Notes: generated by a model from the letters alone, not told the origin. 51,286 bases of DNA from an uncultured Verrucomicrobia subdivision 3 bacterium (GCA_937890005.1 CALBZA010000067.1:1-51286); one strand, 5' to 3'; counted from the stretch's first letter, positions 16,851 through 26,875 are shown. Numbers and translations: made by a program.

Positions 16851-17030
16851 ATGAAATTCCTTCAAAACATCCAGTCCGGCGGTTCCGCTGCCGCGCAGAG
16901 CATTCACAAGGCGGCGCACGCACGCACACAGCAGGGCAAGCCGGGCGCACACCGATATGAACGCCGGAAAGTCCGCGAGTATTTGAAGCACGCCGAGTTC
17001 TTCGAAGACAACGGTGGCCTTTCCCGCTGA
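16851..17030 (+). CDS. Small hypothetical protein (59 aa)
   Basis: A 59-codon frame starts at an ATG with AAAGG 6 bp upstream, one of the better ribosome sites in this window. The product is basic, rich in Ala, His, Gln and Arg, without a signal peptide or membrane helix. The middle part (HRYERRKVREYLKHAEFF) is predicted helical. I recognise no family. It lies 36 bp after the porin gene and probably shares its transcript. Confidence 0.55.
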   Translation: MKFLQNIQSGGSAAAQSIHKAAHARTQQGKPGAHRYERRKVREYLKHAEFFEDNGGLSR

Positions 17031-17048
17031 TCTGTTTCCGATTCGTTC

Positions 17049-17264
17049 ATGAAATTCTCCGCTCAAAACCAGCCGCTCACGTTGCATGGTCTTTCGACCA
17101 TGTTGACGATGGCCTGGCATTTGGGCTTCTTCAGCTTCGCCCACCCTGCACTGGGAGGCGATACATCAACCCTCATCCGTTCAGGAGCTCACCGGACCAC
17201 CGGCAGTTCTTCGAAGAAGAACAAAGAATCCGGTGACGAACGCTCCGAATCGGGCCGCGGCTGA
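17049..17264 (+). CDS. Small hypothetical protein (71 aa)
   Basis: A 71-codon frame lies 18 bp after the previous small gene. It has a hydrophobic stretch (about 14-35) that could be a weak signal or membrane segment, then a polar tail rich in Ser, Lys and Glu. No ribosome-binding site is visible and no family is recognised. Its regular spacing after the previous gene is the main support. Confidence 0.35.
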   Translation: MKFSAQNQPLTLHGLSTMLTMAWHLGFFSFAHPALGGDTSTLIRSGAHRTTGSSSKKNKESGDERSESGRG

Positions 17265-17379
17265 CCGTCGCACCCCTTCCAGTCCTTCCCGTCTTCTTCT
17301 GCCGCAGTCCGCGGCCGCGCCATGCATTGCGTGGTGAGTTCTTCCTTCGAGCTCACGCAGTCAAATGCAGTTTATCAAC

Positions 17380-18360
17380 ATGAAAACAATAAAAACCACC
17401 AGACTTGTCCGCAGCATTGTCGCGGGCATCGGCGGTTTTGTCCTGTTCACGCAGAATGTGTCAGCAGCGCCGTTTCTCTACAGCCCGGGCGATCTCGTCC
17501 TGGCTTTTCGACAGACCGGCAGCGCGAATGACTACGCGGTGAACATTGGCAAAGCCACCAATTACAACAACCTCCCGTCCGGCACGACCTTCACGGTCAC
17601 CAACCTCTCCGTCACCCAGCTGAATGCCGCGTTCCCCAGCGTGAACGCCTTGAAGTGGTCTGTCGCGGGAGCGAATCGTCCGCCGCTGGATCCGAACTAT
17701 CCCATCCAGACACTGTGGATCGCACGGCCTCGACTGGAGCTGAACGTTCAAAGCGTTCCTTGGGCTCGCAAGAGCCAGTTCTCGCAAGGCAATGTCGGCG
17801 GCCAGGTGGACGGCGTCGGATACAACGCGGCGCAGGCCAGCAGCAATCTGCCCGGCGGACCGAACAACACGGAAACCGGTGTTGTGATTCCTGTGACTCA
17901 CAACTTCTCGATCAGCCCGGTCATCGGCGCGAGCGGAAACTACGCCGGACAGTTTCAGGGCGTCGTTGAGAATCTGACGCCCGACGACTTCGACGCTGAT
18001 TCCGGCAACGTGTCGCGCTCGGATCTCTACGAACTGCTGCCCGGTTCAGGCGATCTTCCGGGGCGTTACCTCGGATACTTCGAGCTGAAGCCAAACGGCA
18101 CGCTGACCTTCACGGCCGCATCCACGGCGCCGCCTCCGCCCACCATCACCCGCATCGTTCGCGACGGCACCTTGACCACGGTGTACTTCACCACGGTTCC
18201 AGGAGCGACCTATCGCCTGCGTTCGACGGAAGCCCTTGGATTCACATCCGCCGTTTCCACGTGGGCTGTGGGCGCTTCCATCACCGGCACAGGCGAAGAG
18301 CTGTCTCTCACAGACACGAGTTCCGCAGACGTTCGCTTCTACGCAGTGGACGCTCAATGA
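17380..18360 (+). CDS. Exported hypothetical protein (326 aa)
   Basis: The protein begins with a clear signal peptide (about 1-29, ending QNVSAAP). The body is rich in Asn, Thr, Gly and Pro and predicted mostly beta. Segments such as LVLAFRQTGSANDYAVNIGK and the Pro linker TAPPPPTITRIVRDG, followed by a C-terminal beta module (about 235-326) of the kind seen in secreted verrucomicrobial proteins, suggest an extracellular or surface protein. I recognise no catalytic motif. It is followed after 77 bp by the PstS-like gene and may be co-regulated with the porin group. ATG 17380 is preferred over 17365 because it gives a standard signal peptide. Confidence 0.6.
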   Translation: MKTIKTTRLVRSIVAGIGGFVLFTQNVSAAPFLYSPGDLVLAFRQTGSANDYAVNIGKATNYNNLPSGTTFTVTNLSVTQLNAAFPSVNALKWSVAGANRPPLDPNYPIQTLWIARPRLELNVQSVPWARKSQFSQGNVGGQVDGVGYNAAQASSNLPGGPNNTETGVVIPVTHNFSISPVIGASGNYAGQFQGVVENLTPDDFDADSGNVSRSDLYELLPGSGDLPGRYLGYFELKPNGTLTFTAASTAPPPPTITRIVRDGTLTTVYFTTVPGATYRLRSTEALGFTSAVSTWAVGASITGTGEELSLTDTSSADVRFYAVDAQ

Positions 18361-18437
18361 CCCTGGCCAAATGAACCAATTGAATTCTGAAACTGAAACT
18401 GACCGAGACTGAAAACCTTAACTTTGAAAGACCGTTT

Positions 18438-19508
18438 ATGAAGATCAAAAACTTACTCACTCTTGCGGCGGGCACATTGCTTGCCGTCACCGGCGCGCAG
18501 GCGCAGGTGGAAATCAATATCTCCGGCGCCGTCGCGTTTCGCGACACCGCCTACGCCGCCATCACGGCGCTGTATGGTCCCTACCTGACCAACGTGAACA
18601 ATCTGACGGCGCCTCCGTCCTCGTTGAAGACCACTTGGACCGGACGGATTCCGTCTTTGTTTGGCAATCAGCTGGTGACCGTGCGCGCCTTTTACAATGG
18701 CGCCGTCGCGGGTGTCCAGGACCTGACCCAGAACCGTAACGTTGCGTTTCTTGCCTCCTCAACTCCGGGCGACACCACCACGGTCAACCTTCAATCCGAT
18801 CTGGGGTTCTCGTCCGTGTTCCAGCAGGGCACTGAGTTTCAGTCGCCGGTTCTTGAGGACGTGCGCTTCGGTGCCACGCCGATCAACTTCGTGAAAAGTT
18901 CTTCTGCCCCCTCAACGCTGACCAACATCACCACGCATCAGCTTCGCACGCTCCAGGCAAACGGCTCGCTTCCGTTGTGGTTCTTCACGGGCAATCCCGA
19001 CGACACGCAGGAAGTCTTCTGGGTCAATCGCGATCCAACAGCCGGCCAGCGCGTGAATGTGAACCTGGAATCCCTGTTCACCGGAAATCCGATTTCCTAC
19101 CAGCTGGTGGGAGGAACCTATGTCGTGGATCCGACGGGCCGGACAGCTCCCCAGATCATTGATGCTCTGTCAACCAGCAGCCAGATTGCGATCAGTTATC
19201 TGATCTCGCTCGATTCCTACACGCTGAACAATGGTCAGAATGTGCTTAGCTACAATGGCAGCAAGGCATTCAAGGGCACGTTCAGCAATGTGACCAATGA
19301 CTTCAGCCCGGTGATCAACGGTCAATACAGCCTCTGGGTTTACGAGCATCTACTCAACCGCACCACGGCTTCTGCGAATGTGAAAGCCTTCCGCGACGCA
19401 CTGATTGCAGCCATCGACGACCAGCTGAAGACCTCTGCCTTTTCCGTTCCGATCAGCAAGCTGAATGTGGAACGCCAGGCCGACGGCGCGCCTGTCGCAC
19501 CGAAATAA
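18438..19508 (+). CDS. Exported PstS-like (PBP fold) protein
   Basis: This 356-residue protein has a signal peptide (about 1-22, LLAVTGAQAQ) and opens the mature part with VEINISGAVAFRDTAYAAI, which resembles the first strand and anion-binding helix of PstS-type substrate-binding proteins. Later segments (QIAISYLISLDSYTLNNGQ) also suit that fold. A role in binding phosphate or another anion would fit the OprP-like porin upstream, but no ABC permease or ATPase genes are present. Assignment to the fold is moderate and to the ligand weak. Confidence 0.5.
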   Translation: MKIKNLLTLAAGTLLAVTGAQAQVEINISGAVAFRDTAYAAITALYGPYLTNVNNLTAPPSSLKTTWTGRIPSLFGNQLVTVRAFYNGAVAGVQDLTQNRNVAFLASSTPGDTTTVNLQSDLGFSSVFQQGTEFQSPVLEDVRFGATPINFVKSSSAPSTLTNITTHQLRTLQANGSLPLWFFTGNPDDTQEVFWVNRDPTAGQRVNVNLESLFTGNPISYQLVGGTYVVDPTGRTAPQIIDALSTSSQIAISYLISLDSYTLNNGQNVLSYNGSKAFKGTFSNVTNDFSPVINGQYSLWVYEHLLNRTTASANVKAFRDALIAAIDDQLKTSAFSVPISKLNVERQADGAPVAPK

Positions 19509-19521
19509 TCATCTAATCCAA

Positions 19522-19546
19522 CCGGCGCGGGCAAATCCCGCGCCGG
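19522..19546 (+). terminator. Strong hairpin between the PstS-like and tpsB genes
   Basis: CCGGCGCGGG, loop CAAAT, and CCCGCGCCGG form a perfect 10-bp GC stem 14 bp after the stop codon. No T-run follows, so it is not a complete rho-independent terminator. It could be an mRNA 3'-end stabiliser or a partial terminator separating the two groups. Confidence 0.5.
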
Positions 19547-19577
19547 CCTGCGCATCCGCGTGTTGCCACCTGAAATC

Positions 19578-22034
19578 ATGCCTTTGCCCATTCGATCCAT
19601 ACTGCTTGCTGCTGTCACGATGATGACGGCGTTCAGCGATCCGCTTTCTGCCGCGGAAGAACAACCGTCTCCCGGCGCGCGATCGCGGATTGAGCGATTT
19701 CAGATCGTCGGCATGCCGCAACTTGATGAAGAAACCGTCAATCGGGTGATGGCAGACGCCACCGGCGAAAATGTCAGCGTCGCCCAACTGCGTCATTCGC
19801 TGTCGCGCCTTCAACAGGCATATCGGCATCGCGGCTACACTCAGATTTCTCTTTCACTTCCGCGCCAGGTGAACACCAACGGCGTGGTGACCATTCTCGT
19901 TTCCGACGCTTCGGCTTCCGCTCCTCAGACGGGGGCTGACAGCACCATTCCCGAATACGTGACACCGACGTACGATTTCCGCCGGTTCGAAATTCAAGGT
20001 GCCGGTGAGATCGATTCCAACGAAGTGGTGCAGGTTCTCGCATCCGCCACCGGCCCCGCCGTGACCCTGCTGCAACTGGAGGCCGCGATGCAACGGTTGC
20101 AGGAATTGTATCGAAACAACGGCTTTGTCGGGACCGAAGTCACCTTGCCGCCGCAGCTGCTCACGGACGGAACTGTCGTTCTGAAAATCAATCCGGGACG
20201 CTCGCCCGAGTCGCAGCAGACAGGTTCAACCGTGGCTGCGACTCCGCCCGCAACGGTTGCGCCGCGCGCGCGTGAATTCGAAGTCCGTCAGTATCAGGTC
20301 GAAGGAAACACATTGCTGAAAGACGAAACGATCGAACAACTGCTCGCGCCGTTCACGGGAACGAACGTCACGCTTCAGCAGATTCAACGCGCTGTGGGTG
20401 AACTGCAGCTGGCATATCGCGAACGCGGTTTCGCAACGGTTGGAGTCGGTTTGCCGCAACAGCAGCTTACAAACGCCGTTGTCCGAGTGCGCGTGACCGA
20501 AGGCCGTCTTGTCGATGTGCGCGTCACCGGCAACCGACATTTCAGCTCGAACAATGTCGTCAATGCGCTCCCGAGCGTGCGCGACACGGTGGTGTGGCAG
20601 GATCAGGTGCTGAACAGCAAAGTCTTTCAGCGCGAACTCGACATCGCGAATCAGAATCGCGACCGGCAGATTTATCCGACACTCACGCCCGGCCCCGATC
20701 CCGGCACCAGCGCACTGGAGTTGAAGGTGAAGGACCGATTGCCGCTGCACGGAAGACTGGAAGTGAACAATCAGAACACGCCCGGAACACCGGAATGGCG
20801 CGTGAACACTTCCGTTAATTACAACAATCTCTGGCAGAAGGAACATCAGCTCGGACTCTCGTATGGTTTCACGCCGGAAGAGTTCAAAACGGACGGTCTC
20901 GTTGCCGATTACTTCTTCAACCGGCCGCTGATCGCAAACTTCGGCGCCTACTACCGTCTTCCGTTCGGAACCCCGGATTCGATTGAGGAACGCATCGCAG
21001 GTTCGCAGCAGTTCGGTTATGACGAAGCCACGCGACAGTTCCGACTGCCGCCCGCTGGTGCGCGTCCGGACGTGACCATCTACGCCAGCGCGTCGCAGAG
21101 CGACACAGGCATCAAGCTCGGGGAGATGAACACGGTTGCGGACACGCCACTGCTGAAGATTCGTTCCCAGGATTCCGGCCAGAACCTCTCCATCAACGAA
21201 AGTTTTGGCGGACGTTTGAACGTGCCGCTCGTTTTAACCGACACGCGGCGATTCAGCTTCTCGGGTGGCTTCGACGTGAAGCGTTACTTCCTGAAAAGTT
21301 TCAACACGAACAATTTCCTCATCACGACGACTGTCACCAATGCCCAGGGATCGCAGACCATCGAGAGCTTCGTGTCATCGCCGCAACCCGTTCGCAAGAC
21401 CGAGCTTGTTTATGTGCCGGTCTCTCTTGGAATCGATTTCTTCGACATCGATCGTCACGGCGGCACGGCGGCGAGTTTTGGATTCAGTTACAACCTGTTT
21501 GGCGAGTCCGAGGATTTTCAAAGCGCATCGCATTCGACCAATGCGCACGCGGGTTTCGGCAGGTTCACTTTGAATCTCAGCCGCGAGCAGAAACTGAAGC
21601 ATGGATGGTCGCTGCTGTTCCGCGCCAGCGGACAGATGGCCACCGGCGCATTGATCAGTAACGAACAGTTTGCGCTCGGCGGGTTGAACAGCGTGCGCGG
21701 GTATTATGACGGCGACGATTATGGCGATGCCGGATGGTTTGGTAGTGCAGAGATTCGTTCGCCATACGTGACAGGCCGCGTGCCGATCTGGTCGGGAACG
21801 GTTCCGGTCTGGCTGCGCGCAACGGCGTTTGCCGATGTCGGCCAGCGGTTCCTGCTGGATACGACCGCACCACTCGATCGCGAGCGGACACTTTGGGGCG
21901 CTGGACTCGGTCTTTCCGCCAACATCAACAATCGCCTCGACGCACGACTTGTCGTCGCATGGCCGTTTGCGGATTCGCCAAACACAAAAGCTTCCGAGCC
22001 TCGGGCTTACTTCTCAGTGGGAGGACAATTCTGA
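19578..22034 (+). CDS. Two-partner secretion outer-membrane transporter (TpsB, FhaC/ShlB family)
   Basis: This 818-residue Omp85-superfamily protein has a signal peptide (about 1-28), then three POTRA-like repeats (about 35-110, 135-205, 235-310), each built as F/YxIxG...L...Y...GY. A 16-strand barrel follows (about 370-818) with the L6 VRGY motif inside LNSVRGYYDGD and a terminal Phe. FhaC has two POTRA domains, so a third is an extension. It should secrete the large TpsA protein encoded directly downstream, whose start codon overlaps this stop (TGATG). ATG 19578 is preferred over GTG 19560. Confidence 0.88.
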   Translation: MPLPIRSILLAAVTMMTAFSDPLSAAEEQPSPGARSRIERFQIVGMPQLDEETVNRVMADATGENVSVAQLRHSLSRLQQAYRHRGYTQISLSLPRQVNTNGVVTILVSDASASAPQTGADSTIPEYVTPTYDFRRFEIQGAGEIDSNEVVQVLASATGPAVTLLQLEAAMQRLQELYRNNGFVGTEVTLPPQLLTDGTVVLKINPGRSPESQQTGSTVAATPPATVAPRAREFEVRQYQVEGNTLLKDETIEQLLAPFTGTNVTLQQIQRAVGELQLAYRERGFATVGVGLPQQQLTNAVVRVRVTEGRLVDVRVTGNRHFSSNNVVNALPSVRDTVVWQDQVLNSKVFQRELDIANQNRDRQIYPTLTPGPDPGTSALELKVKDRLPLHGRLEVNNQNTPGTPEWRVNTSVNYNNLWQKEHQLGLSYGFTPEEFKTDGLVADYFFNRPLIANFGAYYRLPFGTPDSIEERIAGSQQFGYDEATRQFRLPPAGARPDVTIYASASQSDTGIKLGEMNTVADTPLLKIRSQDSGQNLSINESFGGRLNVPLVLTDTRRFSFSGGFDVKRYFLKSFNTNNFLITTTVTNAQGSQTIESFVSSPQPVRKTELVYVPVSLGIDFFDIDRHGGTAASFGFSYNLFGESEDFQSASHSTNAHAGFGRFTLNLSREQKLKHGWSLLFRASGQMATGALISNEQFALGGLNSVRGYYDGDDYGDAGWFGSAEIRSPYVTGRVPIWSGTVPVWLRATAFADVGQRFLLDTTAPLDRERTLWGAGLGLSANINNRLDARLVVAWPFADSPNTKASEPRAYFSVGGQF

Positions 22035-25000
22035 TGAAACCGTTTTCGCTTCAGAAAATACTGGCAACGATCACGCCGCTGCTGTTTTGCGCTCGCGATG
22101 CGGCCGCGAATCCGCAGGGCATGACTGTTCAAAGCGGGTCGGCGACCGCTGTAGCGAACGGGAACCAGTTGAACATCACCGCCTCCCACAACGCTTTTTT
22201 GAACTGGCAGTCGTTCAATATTGCCGCCGGCGAAACCACTCAGTTCATTCAGCCCTCGGCATCGTCCATCGTGTGGAATCGTATCAACGACCAGAACCCG
22301 TCGCAGATTTATGGAAATCTCGAGGCGAACGGAGTGGTCGTGCTGATGAACTCCTCCGGTTTTTATTTCGGCCCGAACTCGTTCGTCGGCGCGGCGGGTC
22401 TGGTTGTGACCACCGCGCCGATCGGGCCGATTGAATCCAGCGCCGGATTGTTCTGGAAGTTCACCGGCGCGCCGCCCTCGGCCAGCATTGTGAATTACGG
22501 TCACATTCATGTTGGCCGGGGCGGTTTTGCATTTCTCATCGGCGAGCAGATTCAGAATCGCGGCACGATCGTCGCACCGGAGGGAAACATCGGATTGTTC
22601 TCAGGTAAAAGTGTGTTGCTGTCGGAACGTCCGGACGGCCGCGGACTGAGCGCCGAGGTAACACTGCCAAGCGGGGCGGTGGACAACTCAGGCCGTTTGA
22701 TCGCCGATGCGGGAACGATCGCGCTTCATGCAAAAGTGGTGAACCAGAGCGGCCTGATCCAGGCGAACTCGATCCGCGAAAACAACGGTGTGATCGAGTT
22801 GTTCGCGTCAGAAAGCATCCATCTCGGCAACGAATCCAGAATCTCCGCTTCAGGAGATCAGGAAACGCACAGCGATGGCGGACGGATCCTCATCAAATCT
22901 GAAGGCATCTACGCGGACGTCCGTGAATCGGTCATTGATGTTTCCGGCGGCGGGCTTGGAGGCGACGGCGGTTTTGTCGAAGTTTCCGCGCCGGTGATGG
23001 AGCGGATTCATTCCACCATCGACGGCACCGCACAAAACGGGAGTGTCGGCGGACGATTGTTGATCGACCCGTTGAACATCGTTCTTGCGAACAGTGGAAA
23101 CGACAGCGCGGGTTCGGGAACGGTGGGTTCCGGAGATGCGCCTGCGAACGGAACGCTGACGCTGGATGTGAATTCCGCGTTCGTCGGTTTCTCCCAGATC
23201 ATGCTTCAGGCGCTGAACAACATCACGCTGTCATCAGGTGTCACATGGGATCTGGTGAACAGCACAGGAATCGACTCGCCCGGAAGCCTGCTGAAACTGG
23301 AGGCGGGGAACAACATCACGATTTCCTCGGGCGCGAGCATTCTTGCCGGTGAAAACTGGTCGGTCACGCTGCAGGCTGGACGCAACTTTGCGCTCGCTGA
23401 CACTGTAATTTCCGGAACGGGAAACATTCTCTTTTCCGGCAACGGCTCTTTGCAATCGCTGAATGGCAACATCAACCTGCTCGCGGGAAACAACATCACG
23501 GTGGGCAGCGGTCATGTGCGAACGATCGCTGGCGGCAACATCACCGCACACGCGGTCGGCGGCAGCATCAACACCGGCACGAAAGCCAATGGCTTTGTGT
23601 TTTTGCCGACTGGCTCGGGTTATAATGTCAGCGCCGATCTTGGAGGCATCAGCACTGCCAATGGCGGCGATGTTTCGCTCACTGCGGGATTGGACGTATT
23701 GAGCTTTCTGCCGATCGCCGGCGGAGCACAGAGCGATGCAGGAAGCGGTGCGTTCGGAGCGGCGCCGGGAAACGTGACGATCAATGCAGGTCGCGATGTC
23801 GCCGGGCATTTTGTCGTTCGCAACGGCACCGGAGTCATCAATGCAGGACGCAACGCCGGACAGGGGGCGCGTCTCCTTGCGTTGAGCCTGGTGGCCGGTG
23901 GTTGGACGGTGAATGCTGTCGAGGACATTCTGCTGCAGGAAGTCCGAAATCCGAACGGCGTTTTCAACAATCTCGGCTCAAGCTCTTCCGCAAACCGGCA
24001 TCGCTTCGACTATTCTCCCACCGCTTACACTATTTTGAACGGTGGCAACTCGGTTCAGTTGCGCGGCACGGGATTGCCGCGTTACCTCGACGTCTTCTCG
24101 CAGGGCATGCCTGCCATTTATCCCGGGACATTGGAAATTACCGCGGGGGCTGGCGGCGTGGTGCTGGGCAACGACGTGATCCTGTTTCCGTCACCGGTGG
24201 GGAATCTGAAAATCACGACGACCGATGGCGGTTCGCTGGTCGGCACCAAGCTGGGCGATCTCACGCAATTCATCGTTTCAAACTCAAGCAAGACGCAGTA
24301 TCGCGCCTTTGGCGATTTCGGAATCGCGGATCGTTCCGGCGGGTTGATGCATTTGGATGATCCCGAACCGGTGACACTGGACATTGCGGGCGACATGAAC
24401 GGCATCGTTCTGGCCGTTCCGAAAAAAGCGGAGATCACGGTCGGCGGCAACATGATCAACAGCCGGTTCGACGGACAGAACCTGCATGCGAATGATGTGA
24501 GCTACATTCATGTCGCGGGCGACGTGATCAATCGGAACGAGTTCACCAGCGTGCCGAGTCCCAGGCCGAACTTCTCGCTGTTCGATCCGGTGTTGAACCT
24601 GGTTTACCCGCCGCTCGCGGGCGGTGCGGCTGGAGTTGAGAATCTGTTTTCCTACAACGAAACCACCGGCTTGCTTACGTTTCAGGGACGCATGACCGGA
24701 GAACAGCTGCAGGCGCTGCTTAATCTGAGGGTGCGGACGTTCGACTCGTTCGGCGTGCCGATCCTGGATGCCAACGGCGAACCGGTGACGGCTCCCGCGC
24801 AGTTCGTCAGTGCGTCGGTGTTGCAGCAGCTTTATGCGGACAGCCAGGATGTGCCGCTCAATCCGGACACGGGCTACCGCATCGGCGGCGGCGGCACGTT
24901 CAACTTCACAGCTCACAACATGGACCTCGGCGCCACGGTCGGCATCGTGTCGCAGGGACCGCGCGCCAATTCCGCCCTGGCTACTCTTTTCACGTCCGGC

Positions 25001-26062
25001 GCGGACATCAACGTATTGTTGGGCGGAGATCTCGACATGTTTTCCACGAAGATTGCGTCACTGAACGGCGGGGGCATCACGATCTTTGCGGACGGCGAGA
25101 TCAGCGCCGGATCGCGGGACTTTGATGCCGGGGGGCAGGCGGCACGCGGCATTTTCACCGTGGATGAAAGCGATGTGACCGTTGTCGCGCGCGGCAACAT
25201 CAATGTGAACGGCTCGCGCATCGCCGCTTACGACGGTGGAAACGTGACCGTGCGTTCGTTGACTGGAAATGTCGATGCCGGAAACGGTGCCGGCGGCGCC
25301 GCAACGGTGGAGAAGATTTACGTCGATCCGATTACCCGGGAAATTCGATCCTACTCACCGACCATTCCCGGAAGCGGCATTCTGGCGACCACATTCCCGC
25401 CGCCGCTCGATCCGTCATTTCCACGCTCGGTCAATCCTGTCGGCGACATCCTCGTCGAAACGCCGCAGGGCAGCATCATCGCAAGTGCGGGCGGCGTGGT
25501 GCAGATTCCGTTGAACGGTGTGAACAGCAGCGCCGGCACGGTGACACTGCGGGCTGGCACGAAGGATTCCGCGGGGAATGTCATTTACCAAGGCGACATC
25601 GACGCCAGTGGATCGGGTGTCATCGGCAGCAACGTGAAACTCGAGGCGAGCGGGAATATCAAAGGCCTCGTGTTTGCCCGCGACAATCTCAACATCACAG
25701 CAGATCAGAGCGTCACAGTGACGGCGCTTGCGGTCGGCAACGCCAGTGTCAGCGCAGGCGAAACGATTTCCGGCACAATCATCGGCGTTGGCAGCGTGAG
25801 CGCGAGTGGCGCGAGCGTGGAAGCATCGTTGCTTTCGCAGAATATTTCGGCCAGCGGCGATGTCAGCTCCTCGAAGATGGGTTTTGATCAGGCCAACGCG
25901 GCGGGTTCCACCAGTCAGAGTCTTCAGAACGAAGATCAGGCCAAGGTGGCCAGTGCCAAATCGACGGACGACGAAGAGTCGGCTGCTAAGAAAAAGGCCG
26001 GACCGCGACTCGCGAAAACCACGGGCCGGGTCACTGTGATCCTTCCCACGAAAACCAATTAA
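22034..26062 (+). CDS. Filamentous haemagglutinin-like exoprotein (TpsA)
   Basis: This 1342-residue protein starts with a signal peptide (about 1-26) and the TPS domain (about 28-260), which carries the secretion signature around NRINDQNPSQIYGNLEANG and GVVVLMNSSGFYFG; the usual NPNG is NSSG here. The rest is repetitive beta-helix sequence (NNITISSGASI, GGNITAHAVGG, GNINVNGSRI). The C-terminal 60 residues are charged and Lys-rich. The ATG overlaps the tpsB stop and has GGGAGG upstream. It is probably a secreted or surface-tethered fibre for adhesion or capture. No toxin or CDI-type C-terminal domain is visible. Confidence 0.88.
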   Translation: MKPFSLQKILATITPLLFCARDAAANPQGMTVQSGSATAVANGNQLNITASHNAFLNWQSFNIAAGETTQFIQPSASSIVWNRINDQNPSQIYGNLEANGVVVLMNSSGFYFGPNSFVGAAGLVVTTAPIGPIESSAGLFWKFTGAPPSASIVNYGHIHVGRGGFAFLIGEQIQNRGTIVAPEGNIGLFSGKSVLLSERPDGRGLSAEVTLPSGAVDNSGRLIADAGTIALHAKVVNQSGLIQANSIRENNGVIELFASESIHLGNESRISASGDQETHSDGGRILIKSEGIYADVRESVIDVSGGGLGGDGGFVEVSAPVMERIHSTIDGTAQNGSVGGRLLIDPLNIVLANSGNDSAGSGTVGSGDAPANGTLTLDVNSAFVGFSQIMLQALNNITLSSGVTWDLVNSTGIDSPGSLLKLEAGNNITISSGASILAGENWSVTLQAGRNFALADTVISGTGNILFSGNGSLQSLNGNINLLAGNNITVGSGHVRTIAGGNITAHAVGGSINTGTKANGFVFLPTGSGYNVSADLGGISTANGGDVSLTAGLDVLSFLPIAGGAQSDAGSGAFGAAPGNVTINAGRDVAGHFVVRNGTGVINAGRNAGQGARLLALSLVAGGWTVNAVEDILLQEVRNPNGVFNNLGSSSSANRHRFDYSPTAYTILNGGNSVQLRGTGLPRYLDVFSQGMPAIYPGTLEITAGAGGVVLGNDVILFPSPVGNLKITTTDGGSLVGTKLGDLTQFIVSNSSKTQYRAFGDFGIADRSGGLMHLDDPEPVTLDIAGDMNGIVLAVPKKAEITVGGNMINSRFDGQNLHANDVSYIHVAGDVINRNEFTSVPSPRPNFSLFDPVLNLVYPPLAGGAAGVENLFSYNETTGLLTFQGRMTGEQLQALLNLRVRTFDSFGVPILDANGEPVTAPAQFVSASVLQQLYADSQDVPLNPDTGYRIGGGGTFNFTAHNMDLGATVGIVSQGPRANSALATLFTSGADINVLLGGDLDMFSTKIASLNGGGITIFADGEISAGSRDFDAGGQAARGIFTVDESDVTVVARGNINVNGSRIAAYDGGNVTVRSLTGNVDAGNGAGGAATVEKIYVDPITREIRSYSPTIPGSGILATTFPPPLDPSFPRSVNPVGDILVETPQGSIIASAGGVVQIPLNGVNSSAGTVTLRAGTKDSAGNVIYQGDIDASGSGVIGSNVKLEASGNIKGLVFARDNLNITADQSVTVTALAVGNASVSAGETISGTIIGVGSVSASGASVEASLLSQNISASGDVSSSKMGFDQANAAGSTSQSLQNEDQAKVASAKSTDDEESAAKKKAGPRLAKTTGRVTVILPTKTN

Positions 26063-26068
26063 CCCCAA

Positions 26069-26875
26069 ATGACAACACCTCTTATCACACCCATGTTCGC
26101 TTCCGGTGCGCTTCAGTTCGCATTCGAGAAGGCCACCCTGGAAGGCAAGATCACGATCGGCGCACTGATCATCGTCTCGCTGTTCAGCTGGTCGGTCATC
26201 ATCACCAAGATCATCCAGCTCGTGAAAGCGAGTCGTGCGGCGAAGAAGTTCTTTGCGGCTTATCACGAGACGCGCGAGCCGCTCGATCTCCATCGCAAGC
26301 AGGCCAATTTCGATGGCGCGCCTGCTTACGAATTATACGCGGCGGGCGTCGAGGAGCTGCAGTTCCAGATCACGAAGCATCCGGTCGTGGTGAAGGGAGA
26401 ATCGAAGATCACGCAAGCAAGTTTTGATTCAGTTCGCGTGGCGCTGGAAGAGGCGGCCATGCGCGAATCGTTGTCGTTGGAAAAAGGAATGATCGTTCTC
26501 TCCACCGCAGTGGCAGGCGGCCCGTTCATCGGACTGCTCGGAACGGTCTGGGGCGTCATGGAAACGTTTTCAGGAATTGCCCGTGCGAATTCAGCGAGTC
26601 TGACCGCGATGGCGCCCGGTGTGGCAGGTGCGTTGATTGCCACGGTCATCGGCCTGCTCGTTGCGATTCCCGCAATGTTCGCCTACAACTTCATGGTTAC
26701 GAAAATCCGGGCGATCACCCAGGAACTCGACGCGTTCGCCATCCGGTTCGCGACGCAGATCGAACACAGCTACGTCGATGCCCGTCCGCTTGGGGAGGAA
26801 ATCTCCGAGGCGGTGAATCGCGCGATCCGGAAGGATGGTTTTGACGCTCCCGCGCTTCAGGCATCCAACATATGA
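26069..26875 (+). CDS. exbB: ExbB/TolQ-family proton-channel protein
   Basis: This 268-residue inner-membrane protein has three helices: about 25-48 (ITIGALIIVSLFSWSVIITK), about 148-172 (GPFIGLLGTVWGVMETF) and about 185-215 (APGVAGALIATVIGLLVAIP). The last two contain the conserved MotA/TolQ/ExbB core with the Thr and Gly of the proton path. It would use proton-motive force to drive TonB. The gene starts 6 bp after tpsA and overlaps exbD by 4 nt. An unusually direct partner for a secretion gene pair; see findings. Confidence 0.9.
   Translation: MTTPLITPMFASGALQFAFEKATLEGKITIGALIIVSLFSWSVIITKIIQLVKASRAAKKFFAAYHETREPLDLHRKQANFDGAPAYELYAAGVEELQFQITKHPVVVKGESKITQASFDSVRVALEEAAMRESLSLEKGMIVLSTAVAGGPFIGLLGTVWGVMETFSGIARANSASLTAMAPGVAGALIATVIGLLVAIPAMFAYNFMVTKIRAITQELDAFAIRFATQIEHSYVDARPLGEEISEAVNRAIRKDGFDAPALQASNI

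Noticed and set aside
21893..22033. Upstream extension of the TpsA gene
   Set aside because: It runs inside the tpsB gene in another frame and removes the signal peptide from the N-terminus; ATG 22034 has a GGGAGG site and a TGATG coupling.
25860..26062. Possible toxin domain at the C-terminus of the TpsA protein
   Set aside because: The last 60 residues are charged low-complexity sequence with no toxin motif, and no immunity-type small gene follows; ExbB starts 6 bp later.
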